Positions 13,101-23,669 of a stretch of DNA of 64,000 bases are shown one piece after another. A model generated the notes under the pieces. It saw nothing but the letters and a program-made list of their open reading frames with translations. It was not told the origin of the DNA and did no database searches. This DNA is from Procambarus clarkii (Eukaryota; Arthropoda; Malacostraca; Decapoda; Cambaridae). Location of the stretch: positions 27,160,477 to 27,224,476 of the forward strand of contig NC_091219.1 of assembly GCF_040958095.1 (NCBI RefSeq), written 5' to 3'. Position 1 is the stretch's first letter. The number at the start of each line of letters is the position of its first letter. The position numbers and the translations under genes are program-made.

Positions 13101-16100
13101 CGAACAAGCCTCAATCACATCAGCCGAGAACTGGAGGTGTGGGTAGCCGGCACGAGGGGTCTCGGGCTCGCCCTTCCGGGAAGGGGGAAGCTGCACAGAC
13201 GGCGTCATGGCAACGTGGTGACATGCTTGTTTGCTTGTTTTTCTTTGGGGGAGCTCTGTCCACTTGTTTGACTTTTAGTATTAGTTTCAACCAGAATAGG
13301 GGTTTGTTTTGGTATGCTTACCTTTTTGGGAGCCTGGTACAGTCAATGGCAGACATAGAATACTCCAAATCTCATGTGCATTTCTATAGTCCAGTGCTCC
13401 TCAGGCCTCTATGAGGGGAAAGCCAGGTTCTGGCTCGTGGTCCCTGGTAGACCTAAGAACTCCATTCACACTGACTGATATAAAAGTCTAATATATCCAT
13501 ATCAGCCTGGACCCCTCCCCCCCCCTTCCCTCCCCGGGAGCCAAAGGGGCTCCCCCCAGAAAATGATAATACAATGACAAACAAAATTTTAGTTGTCATA
13601 ACGTAAGTGTGTGTGGTCTGAAAAGAGGGTTTCATTCCCCAAAGCTCCTTCACAAAAGAATAACAATTCTAAAAATAATTAAAACAAAGTTATAGCAAAA
13701 TACAGCAATGGAAATTACTGGGAAAAAGTACAACTTTTTCTTTGCTAAACTGTGAGTGGGCAAACTTACCCACCCCCTTTCCTTCGTTGTATTTGTACCA
13801 CCTAACACAAGACAAACTGTTTACATATGCTTGAAATAACCAGCATGATGCATGTTCACATATACAAACTTCAGAAAAAAGTGTTGTTATTCTTACTTTC
13901 TTATTGGGTGACTGTGTAGCACTGCCAAAGTGGCTGATGTTGGCAGCTGGTATGATGTTAATTATCCTGTTTTTTAGTTGATCTCGATGGTTTTTGGGAC
14001 CCTCGGTAATATTATCACGTGTGGCAGACTTGAACACAGCTATTTCTCGAGATAATTTGTATGAAGAGACATCCTGGGGGAGCCTTGCTAATGAGTTCAC
14101 CATCACAAAGGTAGGCTGTTCAATTTCTAATGGATCTGAAATATCAGTTTTCATAATAATTAAAATGCAAATTAAAGCGACTGGTTTTATTTTTTAATAC
14201 TGTTCTTAGCCAATTCATTTTGTACTGTGCTCTCTAGTCTATTACTTTGCCAAATTTGACTTATCCTTCAGGTGTCCATTTGTTCAAAATTTAAGTAAAG
14301 CAACACCCTGGAATCTTGTGAATGTCTAAGTAGACCAATTACACAAAACTATATCTCTAGCATCATGCATTAATTAGAAATTGTAGCTGAAAAGGGGGAA
14401 GAAATCTTCACTGCAACAACATAATTTCATTAATATATTTATCACCTGATTATCCAAAGTATATAATTACAGTGGACTTGCATCAAATAATTGGGAGAAT
14501 CAGATAATCTAGAGATTTTTCAGTATGTCCAGAGTATCTAACCAGTTACCAGATAATCCAAAGAATGTTTCTATAATCAAGAGACTTTAAATAAACCAGA
14601 CCTGTTCCTTACTATGATTTCCAATTTATCCCATTTATCTCTGGAGGTAACACCGACCTGTGTCAGGGAAAGCAGCACTAACCTGTTTCTTGTTCAGCTG
14701 TATGTGATGTCTCATTTTCTGCAGCAGAATCATTCCATTTATGCACTTTGATAGTCAATTCCTCTATCTCCGACTCATATTGTTTCTTTTCTGACTCTAA
14801 AAGTGTAATCTTCTTGTCACATTCTTCTTTAATTAATTTTATCTTCTCCTCACACTTTGTCTTCTTGCCGGTCAGCTCTAACATTTCTTTGGAAATTTCC
14901 TTAAAAAACTCCATCTGTTTCTCAAGAGATCCCTTATTATTTGGTTCTGCTTCACTTGGTAAAGTACAAAATTGGTTTTCTTTATCAACTGCAGGCAGCA
15001 TCTTTGAAATTTTCGGAGCAAGAACCAGTGATGAACTTTCGTATACAAGCTCTCCTGGCTTAGTTTTTTTACTGGTAGTGGCTGTTTCTATTTCGTGAGG
15101 CACTGTATCAGATGTTTTGCTGGAAATTCCCGCGTGCCCATCTGTGGTGTCATATGATAGGAATCTTGCCACCTCTGCATTTGGCTTAATTTTCTTATTA
15201 TTTTCAACTATTTCATTGTCTTGACTCTCTAATCTTATCCTTTTTCTCTTTTTGGGACCAGAACCATCATCAGTATTTCTGCCCCAAGTACCTTCTTTTA
15301 CTGTATCTAAATTATTTTTCTCTATGTTCGAGCAAAGTGGCGGAGATGCCTCAAATGCAACAGTTTGGTCAGAGTCATATGAACTGTTTCTGTCTTCTTG
15401 CACATTTATATCATCAGTATTCATATCACCTTCATTTTCACTGGCAGTAGGTGACAGAGCTGCTACAGTATGGATATTGGAAATTGTCATTCCAAAAGCA
15501 GGTGGCGAGTCCTGAGTTGACACAACCCCTTCTTGTGCCATGTGCTGAGGTGAGGAAATTAACTGTGGCAGAGAATCAGTACACACTGTTTGGGTCAAGT
15601 CATTCATCGAATCCTTTGGAATTGACTGACACATATTTGCCCGTAGTTTAGATAGGAAACCATGATTAATATTGTCAGGGGCAAATGAGGAAAATGTACT
15701 TGAAAATGAACTTAGTGAGTTGGGCTCTGGAGGAGTGGGAGATTTAAGCTGTTGATCCTGTTGCACTGATTCAGGTGACATTGTAATATCTCTGGAAGAT
15801 ATTGATGATGCTTGTACTATCTTTGGTTTTTTCTTCTCTATATTTGATGATATAAACATCTTCTGTTGATGTTCAAAAGCCTTTCTGGCATGCATCATCA
15901 ACTTACCAACTCCCTTCTTTTTAATATTTTCATCTCTCATTTTCTTCTTTTTCCACTGCCGCTTTTTTGGAGATTTCATATTATTGCCTTCCTTGCTAGG
16001 GCTTACCCACGAAGGGTCATTAAGATTCGGTAGTTCATCCGACCAGTCAGAATCCAGCACATCCTCAACATTTTCATCCACATCTGATCCTGTAATGTGC

Positions 16101-19100
16101 TGTGCAACTGAGGTGGGGGCCACCCTTATTTCTGATGAAATGTCCACACTCTCACTGTTTATTATTTTTGGCATTCTCAAATCATTTTGTACATGAGGTA
16201 GTGGGTTCTCTTCCCCTTCATCTTCAGAAGTAGTACATGAAGAAGTCGTGGACTCTTCCCCTTCACTCAGTGATTGACGTCTCAACCGCCTGCCAAAAGA
16301 CAACCGTTATCAACTTTAAATAAGAAAACCAGATATGCTTCAAATATTAAAAACATTCATCTTAGTAAAAGAATAATGTTATAGCAATGTAATTAAATAA
16401 TGTGTTCAAGGCTTTAAAATATACAGTACAATTAAATGTATTAACAAATACTGAACTGCTAAACTGTGATGTAATCACATTTTAAATATGTAGTACAGTT
16501 CTGTACATCTGAAGTACTGTACAGCATATCATTAACTAAAATTCTCAATAAAAAAATACAGAAACACAAATTAATTTCACTTTTATCAAAGTTGGACATT
16601 TGAATGAGCATACATGGTATCATAATATTAATTGCATCATTCCTCTAAGTATCTTCAGGTTTACAGATAGATCCTGATTCAATACAGCAGTATTTTGTAA
16701 TATTCAAATTTACATAATATAATTAAATTCTAAACAATTAGCATTTTTAGAATATCCACAAACTTATGAAAATAATCAAATTAGGTGCTGAATGTAATGA
16801 AACAATCTTTTCTGATGTCCAAGATATATATAGGACTGAGGCTTCCACATCTTAGGGAATAGCATCAGGCTTTCCAGACCCACCTGAGCCTACTTACTGG
16901 GAGCCAGAACCAGAATTTGGTTCTGTCTACAAGGCAAAGGAACCTTAAGGATTGGAGACCAACCTAAATCAAGAAAAACACCATAACGTATATAAGCATC
17001 AAAATAAGCAAGTGTTTAAATTGAAAATAATCTGTGTGGTACTGTATTTACTGAAATCTCTATTATAAAAACATGCATTCATTGAGCATGGCAAGTCATC
17101 CTAATACTGTATTCCTTTCTCAATCTTCCTGTTTATAATTTTTGTGTACTCTATATCCCTTCATTACATTTCTATTCCTTACGCTCTATTTTACTAACAC
17201 CATGCATTTCTCAGACTGCTCATGTCTCATATTATTATTCTTCAGTTTTTTCTATATTCATACCACAGTTGTCTCACTTCCATACATAATGTTGTGTGAG
17301 AAGTCATACATATGGATCAACACTAGCACTCCTTCATACAACCTCTGCCCCCATTCTTACATTAGGTTCAGCAGTAGCACTTTATTAAAAGGCATTGTCT
17401 AAATTTTTCATATTCTCAATCCTGTTCTTGTGATATTTTCTCCATTCCATGTACTATCCTCTGTCTTTTATCCATGTCTCACATAAACTTAGCACAACAA
17501 AGTTTTTGAAGTTTTCTTCATTAAAACTTTCTTCACCTGCAGTTTTTGTTCCTCTTATATTTCTATAACACTGAACACAGCAGGTGCTGTTTCCAGGTTT
17601 TTTTACCTTCAGTGGGAAGAAATTCTGTGAAGATGGTGTTGGCACATCCCTATGCCTAAATTATAATGGAATATAAACAAATGATTATATGAGTTGCAAT
17701 GTATACAATTAACTGTGGCAAATACAGCACTAATGTTTATGGTTAACTTACTCTCTCTGCTGCCTGGTATGCTGCTCAATGGCCTTGGGAGTAAGTCTTC
17801 GGAGAATTACCTTCGGGGACATGCCATAAACTGTATGACTGCTGATTTGGTTAGATTTTAGCTGGCACAGCCCCCGAACTTCTGCGACAAATTTCTTAAC
17901 TTGAAAAATCTGTTTTTCTGGAAAGAAAAACACCATTATTATATATGCACCACCCCCAGTACAAAAGGCATCCTTGGCAACAAAGAATAAGAAAGTATAA
18001 GAGTTGACAAATATTATGAGCATGTTGGGGAGAGTAAGAGAAGTCGGGATGGTGTGGGGGTAGGTTTAGGGTTTGGGTGGGTGAGTGGGTGGGACAATTT
18101 AAGGTTTGGATGCTTGCCTATCAGTGAATACTGTACAAGGCAGTGCAAGCTAGGTCATTTATATCCCACCTCCTAGCTGTTTATAGCTGGCATGCTAATT
18201 ACTGTATCTCTCAACATCACATTTTCATATCTTATATTTTTCTTTAAAGTTGTAGATGGAATTCACTTCAACAACCTCTTCCTTCAATGCATTCCACTCG
18301 TCAGCTACCCGTACAGGAAACGAGAACTTCCTTAAACCTTTACAATTCAACTGCATGTCCGGCTTCCACCAATGACTTGTTGTCCTCCCTTCTTTTAATT
18401 TAAATAGGCTTCCTTTATATACTCAGTACTCTGTTCATTCCCCTCAGGATCTTGTATATGGTTATCACATCCTAGTTCTTCTATCCTTTAACAATGTGAG
18501 AGCGAGTTCCCTCAGCTTGTCCTCATAGCAAAGCGCTTTTAATTCTGATACTAATCTTGTTGCAAACCTCAAAGCTTTCTCAAGTTTTTTGTGTTTCATA
18601 TGGTGTGTGTGTTCCATGCTGGTGTTGCATGCATTTCTTGAATACTGGAAATACATTTGCCTTTTTCTAGATTTCCACTAGCTTTTCTGTCTCTAGAGAA
18701 CTATATACAGTAGTTAATGGGTAATGCAAGACCCTAGTGTTACGGTAAAATCCTGCTTAGGCAGAAGATCCGGCTTGTTCCCTCTACCGCTTATTCATCG
18801 ACGTATCTGCATGCTTCAACAACAACAATAATAATAATAATACGTGTTCAAAACATATTGGGTGTCTAGACAGACCCCCCCCCTCCTCCGTATAGTACCC
18901 GAGACACCTGGACACCTGCTGTCTCCCTAGACGGAAACTGCTTGTTTAACTGCCGGTTTCTCCAGGATTCGCACCAGCTTACAGTTTTTTATTCTCTTTG
19001 GTTTTTACCTGCAGCTCTCACACTAAAGAGATCAAAAGCAGATTTATTTTCTTTGTTTTACTTTTTTTTTCAATGTTTGATCGGCACAACACCAGCCAGA

Positions 19101-20706
19101 ATAGACACTGTTCTATTTCAGATTTTTGTCACACTAGCATTATCCATTATAATAATAATACCCCCATCCTTGTGTATTATTATTCATATAAATTTACTAA
19201 AGAGCAGTATAATTACTCAGTTGTGAGAGATGCTTTAGCATTAGTGTTCGCACTGAAGAAATTTTTAGATTTATTTAGCTGCTATTTAATATAGTTGAGG
19301 TATATACTGTACAGTACTGTATTGATTATAATCTGCAAGTGTTCATTAAACAAATTAAGGAAAAGAACAAAAGCATTTTATAATGGGTATTGTATTTACA
19401 GGTCTTTAATATAACTATGCACCATTTACCATGTAGATTAACTGTAATTGCAGATGCACTGTCAAGAATACCAGCATCGTAAAAAAATGTCTTAGATAAG
19501 AGATGCTGGGGGATTGTTCCGAGTCCTATTAGAAATATTTTATATTATGTACTGTACTTTCTATGTACAGTAATTATTTTGTGGTAGCATTGTATAAATT
19601 AACTGCACCTCTCTGAAAAAATGTATCTACTTTTCAAGTAGTCACGTTTTTTCCCCTTGGGTGGGGAGGAGCATTGACCAGAGTTGGTCTTGGTTAATGA
19701 AGCAAGTCATATTACAAACAAATTAAGGATATTTGTTGAGTGTGGGAACAGTTTAGCTATGGTGCTGCCAAGGGCATGATAAATTTATACCATGTAAGCT
19801 CCTGGCTGGTTCAAAGAGATACAAGTCTATAAAACAGTTAAATTATTAAACAGCCAGGTTATATTACATATACAGTATAATTATGAAAGTGCAAGCATAC
19901 TCCACAGTGATTGTCTGGTGGAAGTCAGCTTGGAGAGGATTTCTGACATACTTCGCGGGCTCAGAGAAATGTTACACTGTACTTCATCAACAAGTTTTGG
20001 GATTGTGTGATGATAAAACAGGAATTATGCCCACTTGTCTTTTCCTGTCCAGTTGCAAGGGAATAGATTTACCTCTATTATGGGTTAGCTTTGAGATTAC
20101 TTTGGGATTGGAATTATGTAGGGGCCGGGCCTTGTCCACCTCAACTGGAGGGCGTGATGTTGGTTTACTGTTGTTGTGGTTTATAGGGGTTGGTTTACTG
20201 CAAGATCACAACAATTTTTAAAGCCCACCACATCAGAGGCTTACAGTTTTTGTGAGGAAGATGTCAGTTATTGAATTTAATGTGTATTATTGAATTCAGA
20301 ATAAGTTTATATTGTAAAGTGCCAATTTGAAATTAAACCTCAGCTAACAAAACATACTCACTCCAAACTCTCAAGTTCTTGGATGGGGTTTACAAGCTTA
20401 CCAAACCCATCCAAGCCATACCTAAGCTAGCCTAAACAATATATAGTATTAATTTTACACAGAAAAACTAGATCATATTATGTAATGTCATATTAGGCGA
20501 CACGGCTATGTAATAAATGAGTCTCCAGACTTGCCACATCCCAATGTGCATTCATCGAGACCCCCTCATCAATTATTGATGAAATGCCTCAGCATAACGA
20601 CTCTCAGTGTTATTAAATAATTGATGTCTGGAGCCACAAGGCCAGAGTAGAGTCCTCACACACACACATATATACCAGCTGTCTACAGCTCACACTTACT
20701 CTCCAT
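4143..20706 (-). CDS. Gene B: coiled-coil, Ala/Gln-rich protein with MYND-like motif
   Basis: Nine exons on the minus strand join in one frame: 20706-20700, 17917-17752, 16289-14683, 14135-13897, 9584-9373, 8192-7591, 6498-5987, 4463-4386 and 4157-4143. Each boundary has AG/GT sites and successive phases match (1, 2, 1, 0, 2, 1, 0, 0), which is strong support. The product is about 1145 residues. It starts with a basic segment (1-58), then a Ser/Asp/Glu-rich and Lys-rich region, a coiled coil (about 513-577), an alanine-rich tract (about 684-706), a Gln/Ser/Thr-rich region (744-1115) and a Cys-rich MYND-like motif (1116-1141). The make-up suggests a nuclear regulatory protein, but that is inference; I cannot place it in a named family. 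ZMYND8/ZMYND11 share the finger spacing but not the rest. The 10180-13575 retroelement sits in intron 4. Confidence 0.8.
4386..4463 (-). CDS. Gene B exon 8: MYND-like cysteine motif
   Basis: Acceptor CTTGACTACAG precedes 4463 and donor GTATGT follows 4386; phase 0 on both sides, 26 codons. The residues read C-x2-C-x7-C-C-x4-YCSQTCQ, which matches the spacing of the ZMYND8/ZMYND11 type of MYND finger (Cys-Cys pair, then YCS..CQ). A full MYND finger needs a later His and Cys (HW..H...C). These are not in this exon, nor in the next exon as I splice it. Either the finger is incomplete or another 3' exon supplies the rest. Confidence 0.65.
5468..5690 (+). mobile_element. LINE 3' end (RT C-terminus)
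   Basis: A plus-strand frame from 5468 to a stop at 5659 encodes AATIRNIAGTTVDIFKRKLD and continues to SNSLVDQTL. This is the C-terminal tail typical of CR1/Jockey-like reverse transcriptases (VDIFKRKLD..). The element is 5'-truncated, as LINE copies usually are. A fragment of the same end lies inverted at 48030-48095. Confidence 0.65.
5987..6498 (-). CDS. Gene B exon 7
   Basis: Acceptor TTTTCCACCAG precedes 6498 and donor GTGAGA follows 5987; phase 1 in, phase 0 out. It encodes about 171 residues rich in Ser, Thr, Pro and Gln, including RIPYIPTSSVMGVARSHQQ, and ends KYELSILSQ. It is low-complexity with no known fold. Confidence 0.75.
6735..6975 (-). mobile_element. LINE 3'-end fragment
   Basis: It shares order and wording with 18100-18330 (CTCCTAGCTGTT, then GTGCTAATTAC, TTTCATAT and TAGATGGAATT), which is a minus-strand LINE end. 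It is short and degenerate and lies in gene B intron 7. Confidence 0.5.
7591..8192 (-). CDS. Gene B exon 6: Gln-rich region
   Basis: Acceptor TATATTTCTAG precedes 8192 and donor GTACTG follows 7591; phase 2 in, phase 1 out. It encodes about 201 residues rich in Gln, His, Ser, Thr and Pro (for example KKKQSVQPQQLITA and HHQPQQNLQHLLLHRHQ). It looks like a disordered activation-type region. No stop codon interrupts it. Confidence 0.8.
8755..8940 (+). repeat. Retroposon 3' end with hairpin and AATTTG tail
   Basis: It contains a 12-bp inverted repeat (8794-8805 and 8811-8822, GCAAAGCGTTTC with a 5-nt loop), then GTGGCTTTAGGCATTG, an AATAAA near 8913 and a TTGAATTTGAATTT tail. The same unit is inverted at 21075-21200 and occurs again, diverged, at 54955-55075. 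It is a dispersed family; the tail suggests a LINE or SINE 3' end. Confidence 0.6.
8945..9110. mobile_element. Fragment of the inverted-repeat retroelement family
   Basis: The run from GTGATTTGGAGC through CCGACCAGGCACCCAGAAAG to CCCCAAAACAAACCCC matches 10370-10460 of the larger element almost word for word. It is a short isolated piece in gene B intron 5. Confidence 0.6.
9373..9584 (-). CDS. Gene B exon 5: alanine-rich tract
   Basis: Acceptor TTCTTTGCAG precedes 9584 and donor GTGAGT follows 9373; phase 0 in, phase 2 out. It encodes about 70 residues: a short Lys-rich start (AKKSMAKPK), then an alanine tract of roughly 24 residues with scattered Val and Ser, then a Ser/Pro-rich tail. The alanines use mixed GCN codons (GCA, GCT, GCC, GCG), so the tract looks selected rather than a young triplet expansion. 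Alanine tracts are common in transcription regulators. Confidence 0.75.
10180..13575. mobile_element. Palindromic DIRS-like retroelement fossil
   Basis: Two arms about 1.1-1.4 kb long (10180-11320 and 12180-13575) are inverted copies of each other around a unique centre of roughly 860 bp. The outer ends share CCAGGCTGATAT plus a GGAG-rich motif, and the arms share CAAACCCCTATTCTGGTT and the CCCCGCGGGGTTTCC region. The left arm and centre encode a gag-like cysteine-containing reading frame (11141-11734). Inverted ends with a gag-like frame fit DIRS-type (tyrosine-recombinase) retroelements, which are common in decapods, but no recombinase is seen here. The copy is broken and looks moderately old. 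It lies in gene B intron 4. Confidence 0.6.
13897..14135 (-). CDS. Gene B exon 4
   Basis: Acceptor GATATTTCAG precedes and donor GTAAGA follows; phase 1 in, phase 0 out. It encodes about 80 residues beginning DPLEIEQPTFVMVNSLARLP and including a segment rich in Arg, Asn and Lys. No domain is recognised. A 4.3 kb intron holding the palindromic retroelement follows. Confidence 0.75.
14683..16289 (-). CDS. Gene B exon 3: acidic/basic region and coiled coil
   Basis: This 1607-nt exon runs from acceptor TTTTGGCAG (before 16289) to donor GTTAGT (after 14683). It encodes residues about 58-593. It opens with a Ser/Glu/Asp-rich segment, followed by an acidic tryptophan segment (DSDWSDELPNLNDPSW), a strongly basic Lys cluster (KKRQWKKKKMRDENIKKK), a long Ser/Thr-rich low-complexity part, an NLS-like KKRKRIR, and a C-terminal coiled coil (CEEKIKLIKEECDKKITLLE). 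The acidic-Trp, basic and coiled-coil order is repeated in the terminal exon of gene C at 30284-31292. The 5' part (15832-16289) is duplicated at 1-458. Confidence 0.85.
17752..17917 (-). CDS. Gene B exon 2: basic N-terminal segment
   Basis: Acceptor TTTCTTTCCAG precedes 17917 and donor GTAAGT follows 17752. The exon encodes residues about 3-58, with motifs QVKKFVAEVRGLCQL and SPKVILRRLTPKAIEQHTRQ. It enters in phase 1 and leaves in phase 2, fitting exon 3 directly. It has no domain I recognise; the Lys/Arg content would suit a nucleic-acid or protein contact. Its last bases are duplicated at 1919-1932. Confidence 0.8.
18100..18680 (-). mobile_element. CR1/L2-like LINE 3' end
   Basis: The minus strand encodes LEKALRFATRLVSELKAL and then YEDKLRELALTLLKDRRTRM, the classic segment after the RT palm domain of CR1/L2-like elements. 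Further 3' pieces follow down to about 18100. It is 5'-truncated, with stops in the last part. It lies in gene B intron 1. Confidence 0.7.
19190..19485 (+). mobile_element. Gypsy-type LTR retrotransposon pol fossil
   Basis: Plus-strand translation shows an RNase H segment (EQYNYSVVRDALALVFALKK) and, further on, VIADALSRIP, the conserved end of the Ty3/Gypsy RNase H domain. The copy is a broken remnant. LTR-derived sequence may continue to about 20340, but I could not define a terminal repeat. It lies about 1.2 kb from the gene B start. Confidence 0.6.
20700..20706 (-). CDS. Gene B exon 1, coding part (start codon)
   Basis: The minus strand reads ATG GAG A followed by the donor GTAAGT, so only two codons plus one base lie in the first exon. 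Joining to exon 2 gives MEKKQIFQ, in phase. No other ATG upstream of exon 2 fits phase 1 as well. Tiny first coding exons next to a 5' UTR are common in animal genes. Confidence 0.7.
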
Positions 20707-20940
20707 CTTCCTCAGCAGCGACAACCGTCTCCAGGAAGAACAAATCGAGCACTGAAGCAGTTAAGGTGTAGGAGGAGGAGCGTGGTAGGAGAGGTGGAGG
20801 CTGCCGCTGCTCTCACTGTGTGTGTGGAGACTCTCACCGTTCACTTGGTACACAACACGCATTACCTCACACCACTAACACTACCACCCACCAACACTTG
20901 CTACAAGTAGCGCCCTGAGAGGGTAAAACTAGCAACATTG
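20707..20940 (-). promoter_or_regulatory. Gene B 5' UTR and promoter region
   Basis: This is a GC-richer island in AT-rich DNA, just upstream of the inferred start codon. Read on the minus strand it is rich in CTCC and CACC words before a purine-rich stretch leading to GAAGATGG. It is placed here because the exon 1 donor and phase fit exon 2. The transcription start is not visible. Confidence 0.5.
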
Positions 20941-21074
20941 TCATAATAGCCAATATTTTTTATTTAGTGACTGATACAATTTTCAAAGTAATATATTTTA
21001 TTACATAGAGTTTACTACATGATTTTATTAATATTATCTCTGCACACACACACACACATATTATATATATTTAT

Positions 21075-21200
21075 ATATAAAATTCAAATTCAAATGTAAA
21101 TGTTTATTCAGGTAAAGTACATACATACAGGGCGTGATACAAATATTGAGGAATTTATAGATAGAGCTAGTACATACAATGCCTAAAGCCACTATTAGCA
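21075..21200 (-). repeat. Inverted copy of the 8755-8940 retroposon end
   Basis: It runs from AAATTCAAATTCAAAT through ACAATGCCTAAAGCCACTA to GCAAAGCGTT, the reverse complement of the 8790-8940 unit. It abuts the ORF1-like fragment that follows. Confidence 0.65.
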
Positions 21201-21230
21201 AAGCGTTGGTGTTGACGTGGCGGGCTTGCC

Positions 21231-21590
21231 ATGGGAGGCCAACTTCCTCCTATTCTCCGGGTAAACTCCGTGGGTCTGGAGTTCACCGGTCGTGCTGGAT
21301 ATGCAGACATGGAACTGGTTATGTGCGACATGCTCCGTGTTCCTGTGATGGCCGTTTACGGTGTTGAGTTGGTGACTGCCCACCGGGTAGTTATCAAGTT
21401 AGTAATGGAGGAGGAGTACCGTGATTTCCTCCATCGTTATGAAGGGCGTTCGTTGCCATTGCCGGGTGGTGCCGGCTCTGTTTCCATCTTGGACCGTAGT
21501 GGTGCCCTGACCTATGTCAGTGTTCATGGTGTATATCTTGATATAGATCACAAGAATCTCCTTAGGAAAGGAGATTGCGCCTATTCCTTC
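21231..21590 (+). mobile_element. Retroelement ORF1-like fragment
   Basis: An open plus-strand frame encodes MELVMCDMLRVPVMAVYGVE, then a segment with VIKLVMEEEYRDFL and YVSVHGVYLDID. This looks like the N-terminal part of LINE ORF1/gag-like proteins from crustaceans. No zinc knuckles are reached before it breaks off into other repeats. The family is not certain; a host exon is unlikely because there are no fitting splice neighbours. Confidence 0.4.
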
Positions 21591-21844
21591 ATTGCCTTTT
21601 CAACAACAACACGTCTGCATATTCAACAACATGTTCTCAGGAGCCATGTCTAAACAAGCCTCTCCACCCTACCTCCTCCAGTACCCATCAGACCAGTACA
21701 CCTGGCGTCTGGGAGTCACCCCACTAGCTGGTCAACAAGCACATTGGTCGTTTGGGTCTGCCGGCTTCCAATTATCGGCACACCAGCGCCATTTACACGA
21801 CCTCACCCGTATATATATATAAGGAGCCCACCAGCCACTACACA

Positions 21845-22650
21845 CCAAGTACGGGAGACATCTCCCGTCAGGCAGGGTGCAGTCGCACCTCCACAGATCT
21901 CCAGTATCAGCTAATGATACTGGTAATGGCTCAAAAGGGCCACCACTTACGGGCTATTCATGCCCGTGCCACCTTTTGAGTGGCTTAATGTTCATCAATC
22001 AATCAATCACTACACAACGGGAGACATCTCCTGTCACGCAGGGTGCGGTCGCACCTCCACAGATCTCCAGTATCATATATTGATACTGGTAATGGCTCAA
22101 AAGGGCACCACTTACGGGATATTCATGCCCGTGACATCTTATGGGGTGGCTTAATCTTCATCAATCACTACACATGGGGTCACGACCTTCCGTAGGGTGT
22201 AGTCGCACCTCCACAGATCTCAAGTATCGGCTAATGATACTGGTAATGGCTCCAAAGGGCCTCCACTTACGGGCTATTCATGCCCGTACCACCTTTTGGG
22301 TGGCTTAATCTTCATCAATCACTACACACCCCCTACAGGCTACTCATGCCCGTGCCACCTCTTGTGATGGCTTAATCCTTATCAATCAATCACTAGACAC
22401 AAGTTACAGTCCCACCCCTGTGCCAGGTAAGTCCACTACAGGTTCACCATAACCCCAGGGCGCAGTCGCACCTCCACAGATCTCCAGTATCAGCTCTTGA
22501 TACTGATAATGGCTCAAAAGGACCATCACTTACGGGCTATTCATGCCCGTGCCACCTTTTGGGTGGCTTAATCTTTATCAATCAATCAATCACCATAACC
22601 CGTGCTACTTGGGACTTTTTGTTCTCAGTAGCTGAATCTATAACAACAAC
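21845..22650. repeat. Degenerate tandem array, ~150-170 bp unit
   Basis: Four to five units share GTCGCACCTCCACAGATCTC, a TGATACTG hairpin, CTTACGGGCTATTCATGCCC and TGGCTTAATC, each followed by ATCAATCAATCA. The last unit runs into an end with CCCGTGCTACTTGGGAC and AACAACAACA. Units differ by several percent and by indels, so the array is not young. The AAC-rich end suggests a retroposon tail multiplied in tandem. Confidence 0.7.
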
Positions 22651-23109
22651 AGCCACTACACATCAGAATACTCTGTGCTCCTAAACTGCTACGTCTGCTT
22701 CTCGCTCCCAGCTGGGTGGTGGTAGATTTACACAGCCTATGTATTTAGTATTCCAGCAACATTTATTTTGATCTTAACGTAACGATCACTTGTCTGTTTT
22801 TATTGTTGCACTGTGTTATTAAGCCAAGTCATTGAGAAGTTTATTTCGTGTAAATTCTTAAGTATTTTAAAATAAAAAAAATGACTAAGTTTTTTCCATG
22901 CTTTGTACTTTATCCTGCAGCTACCTCACCGTAAAGATATCCACAGCAGTTTTATTTACTTTGATGACTAAAAGCAGTGGCTTAGGGCAGATGGAATGCA
23001 AGGCACACAAAAAATATTGAGTACTAGGCTGCGTAAGTCTACCACCACACAGGGTAGTGTGAGAGCAGATGTAACAGGTGGAGCACTGAGGAGTATTCTG
23101 CCTGGTGGT

Positions 23110-23240
23110 TGTTGTTGTTATAGATTCAGCTACTCGGAACAAGTTCCAAGTAGCACGGGCTATGGTGAGCCCGTAACTTACCTGGCACAGGAGCGGGGCA
23201 AATAGCACAGGCTATGGTGAGCCTGTAGTAGACTTACCTA
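23110..23240 (-). repeat. Inverted copy of the same retroposon end
   Basis: GTTGTTGTTATAGATTCAGC followed by AAGTAGCACGGGCTATGG is the reverse complement of the end of the array at 22590-22660. A partial second unit follows (GCACAGGCTATGGTGAGCC), so the end is itself duplicated. Confidence 0.6.
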
Positions 23241-23669
23241 GCACAGGAGCGGTGCCGTCGTACCCATGAGAGTTTGAAAGCTGAAATGAACAGACTGTTG
23301 GGTCAATGTCAGAAGAAATTACAACCTCTGAAGGCCTTGACATGCTGTGGAAAGGAGTAGGGGTCCCTGTGCTACGAATGATATACTTGAGTACTGTAAG
23401 ATCTCTTATTATGCTGCACCTGTCATTTCTTGTTTTGGTAAAGGTAGGCTGGGCAAGTTGGAGAAGGTACAAAATGAAGCCATGAGAATAATCTTAGGAT
23501 GCCCAAGAAATGCTATGATTGAGATAATGAGGATGTAATTAAATCTGAAGAGTATTGGGATAGAATTTCCGAGATATATGTAGCCTCTGCCATTATATTA
23601 ATGAGAGGTGGGGGGAGCTAATGAATTAATCCTCTCAATTCAAAAGGTGGGAAGTAATGAACAATGTAT

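Noticed and set aside
17607-17655. A 49-nt exon-like stretch between gene B exons 2 and 3 (minus strand)
   Set aside because: Sites AG and GT are present, but including it shifts exon 3 out of frame and ends translation at once, whereas exon 2 joins exon 3 directly in phase. It could at most be a poison exon.
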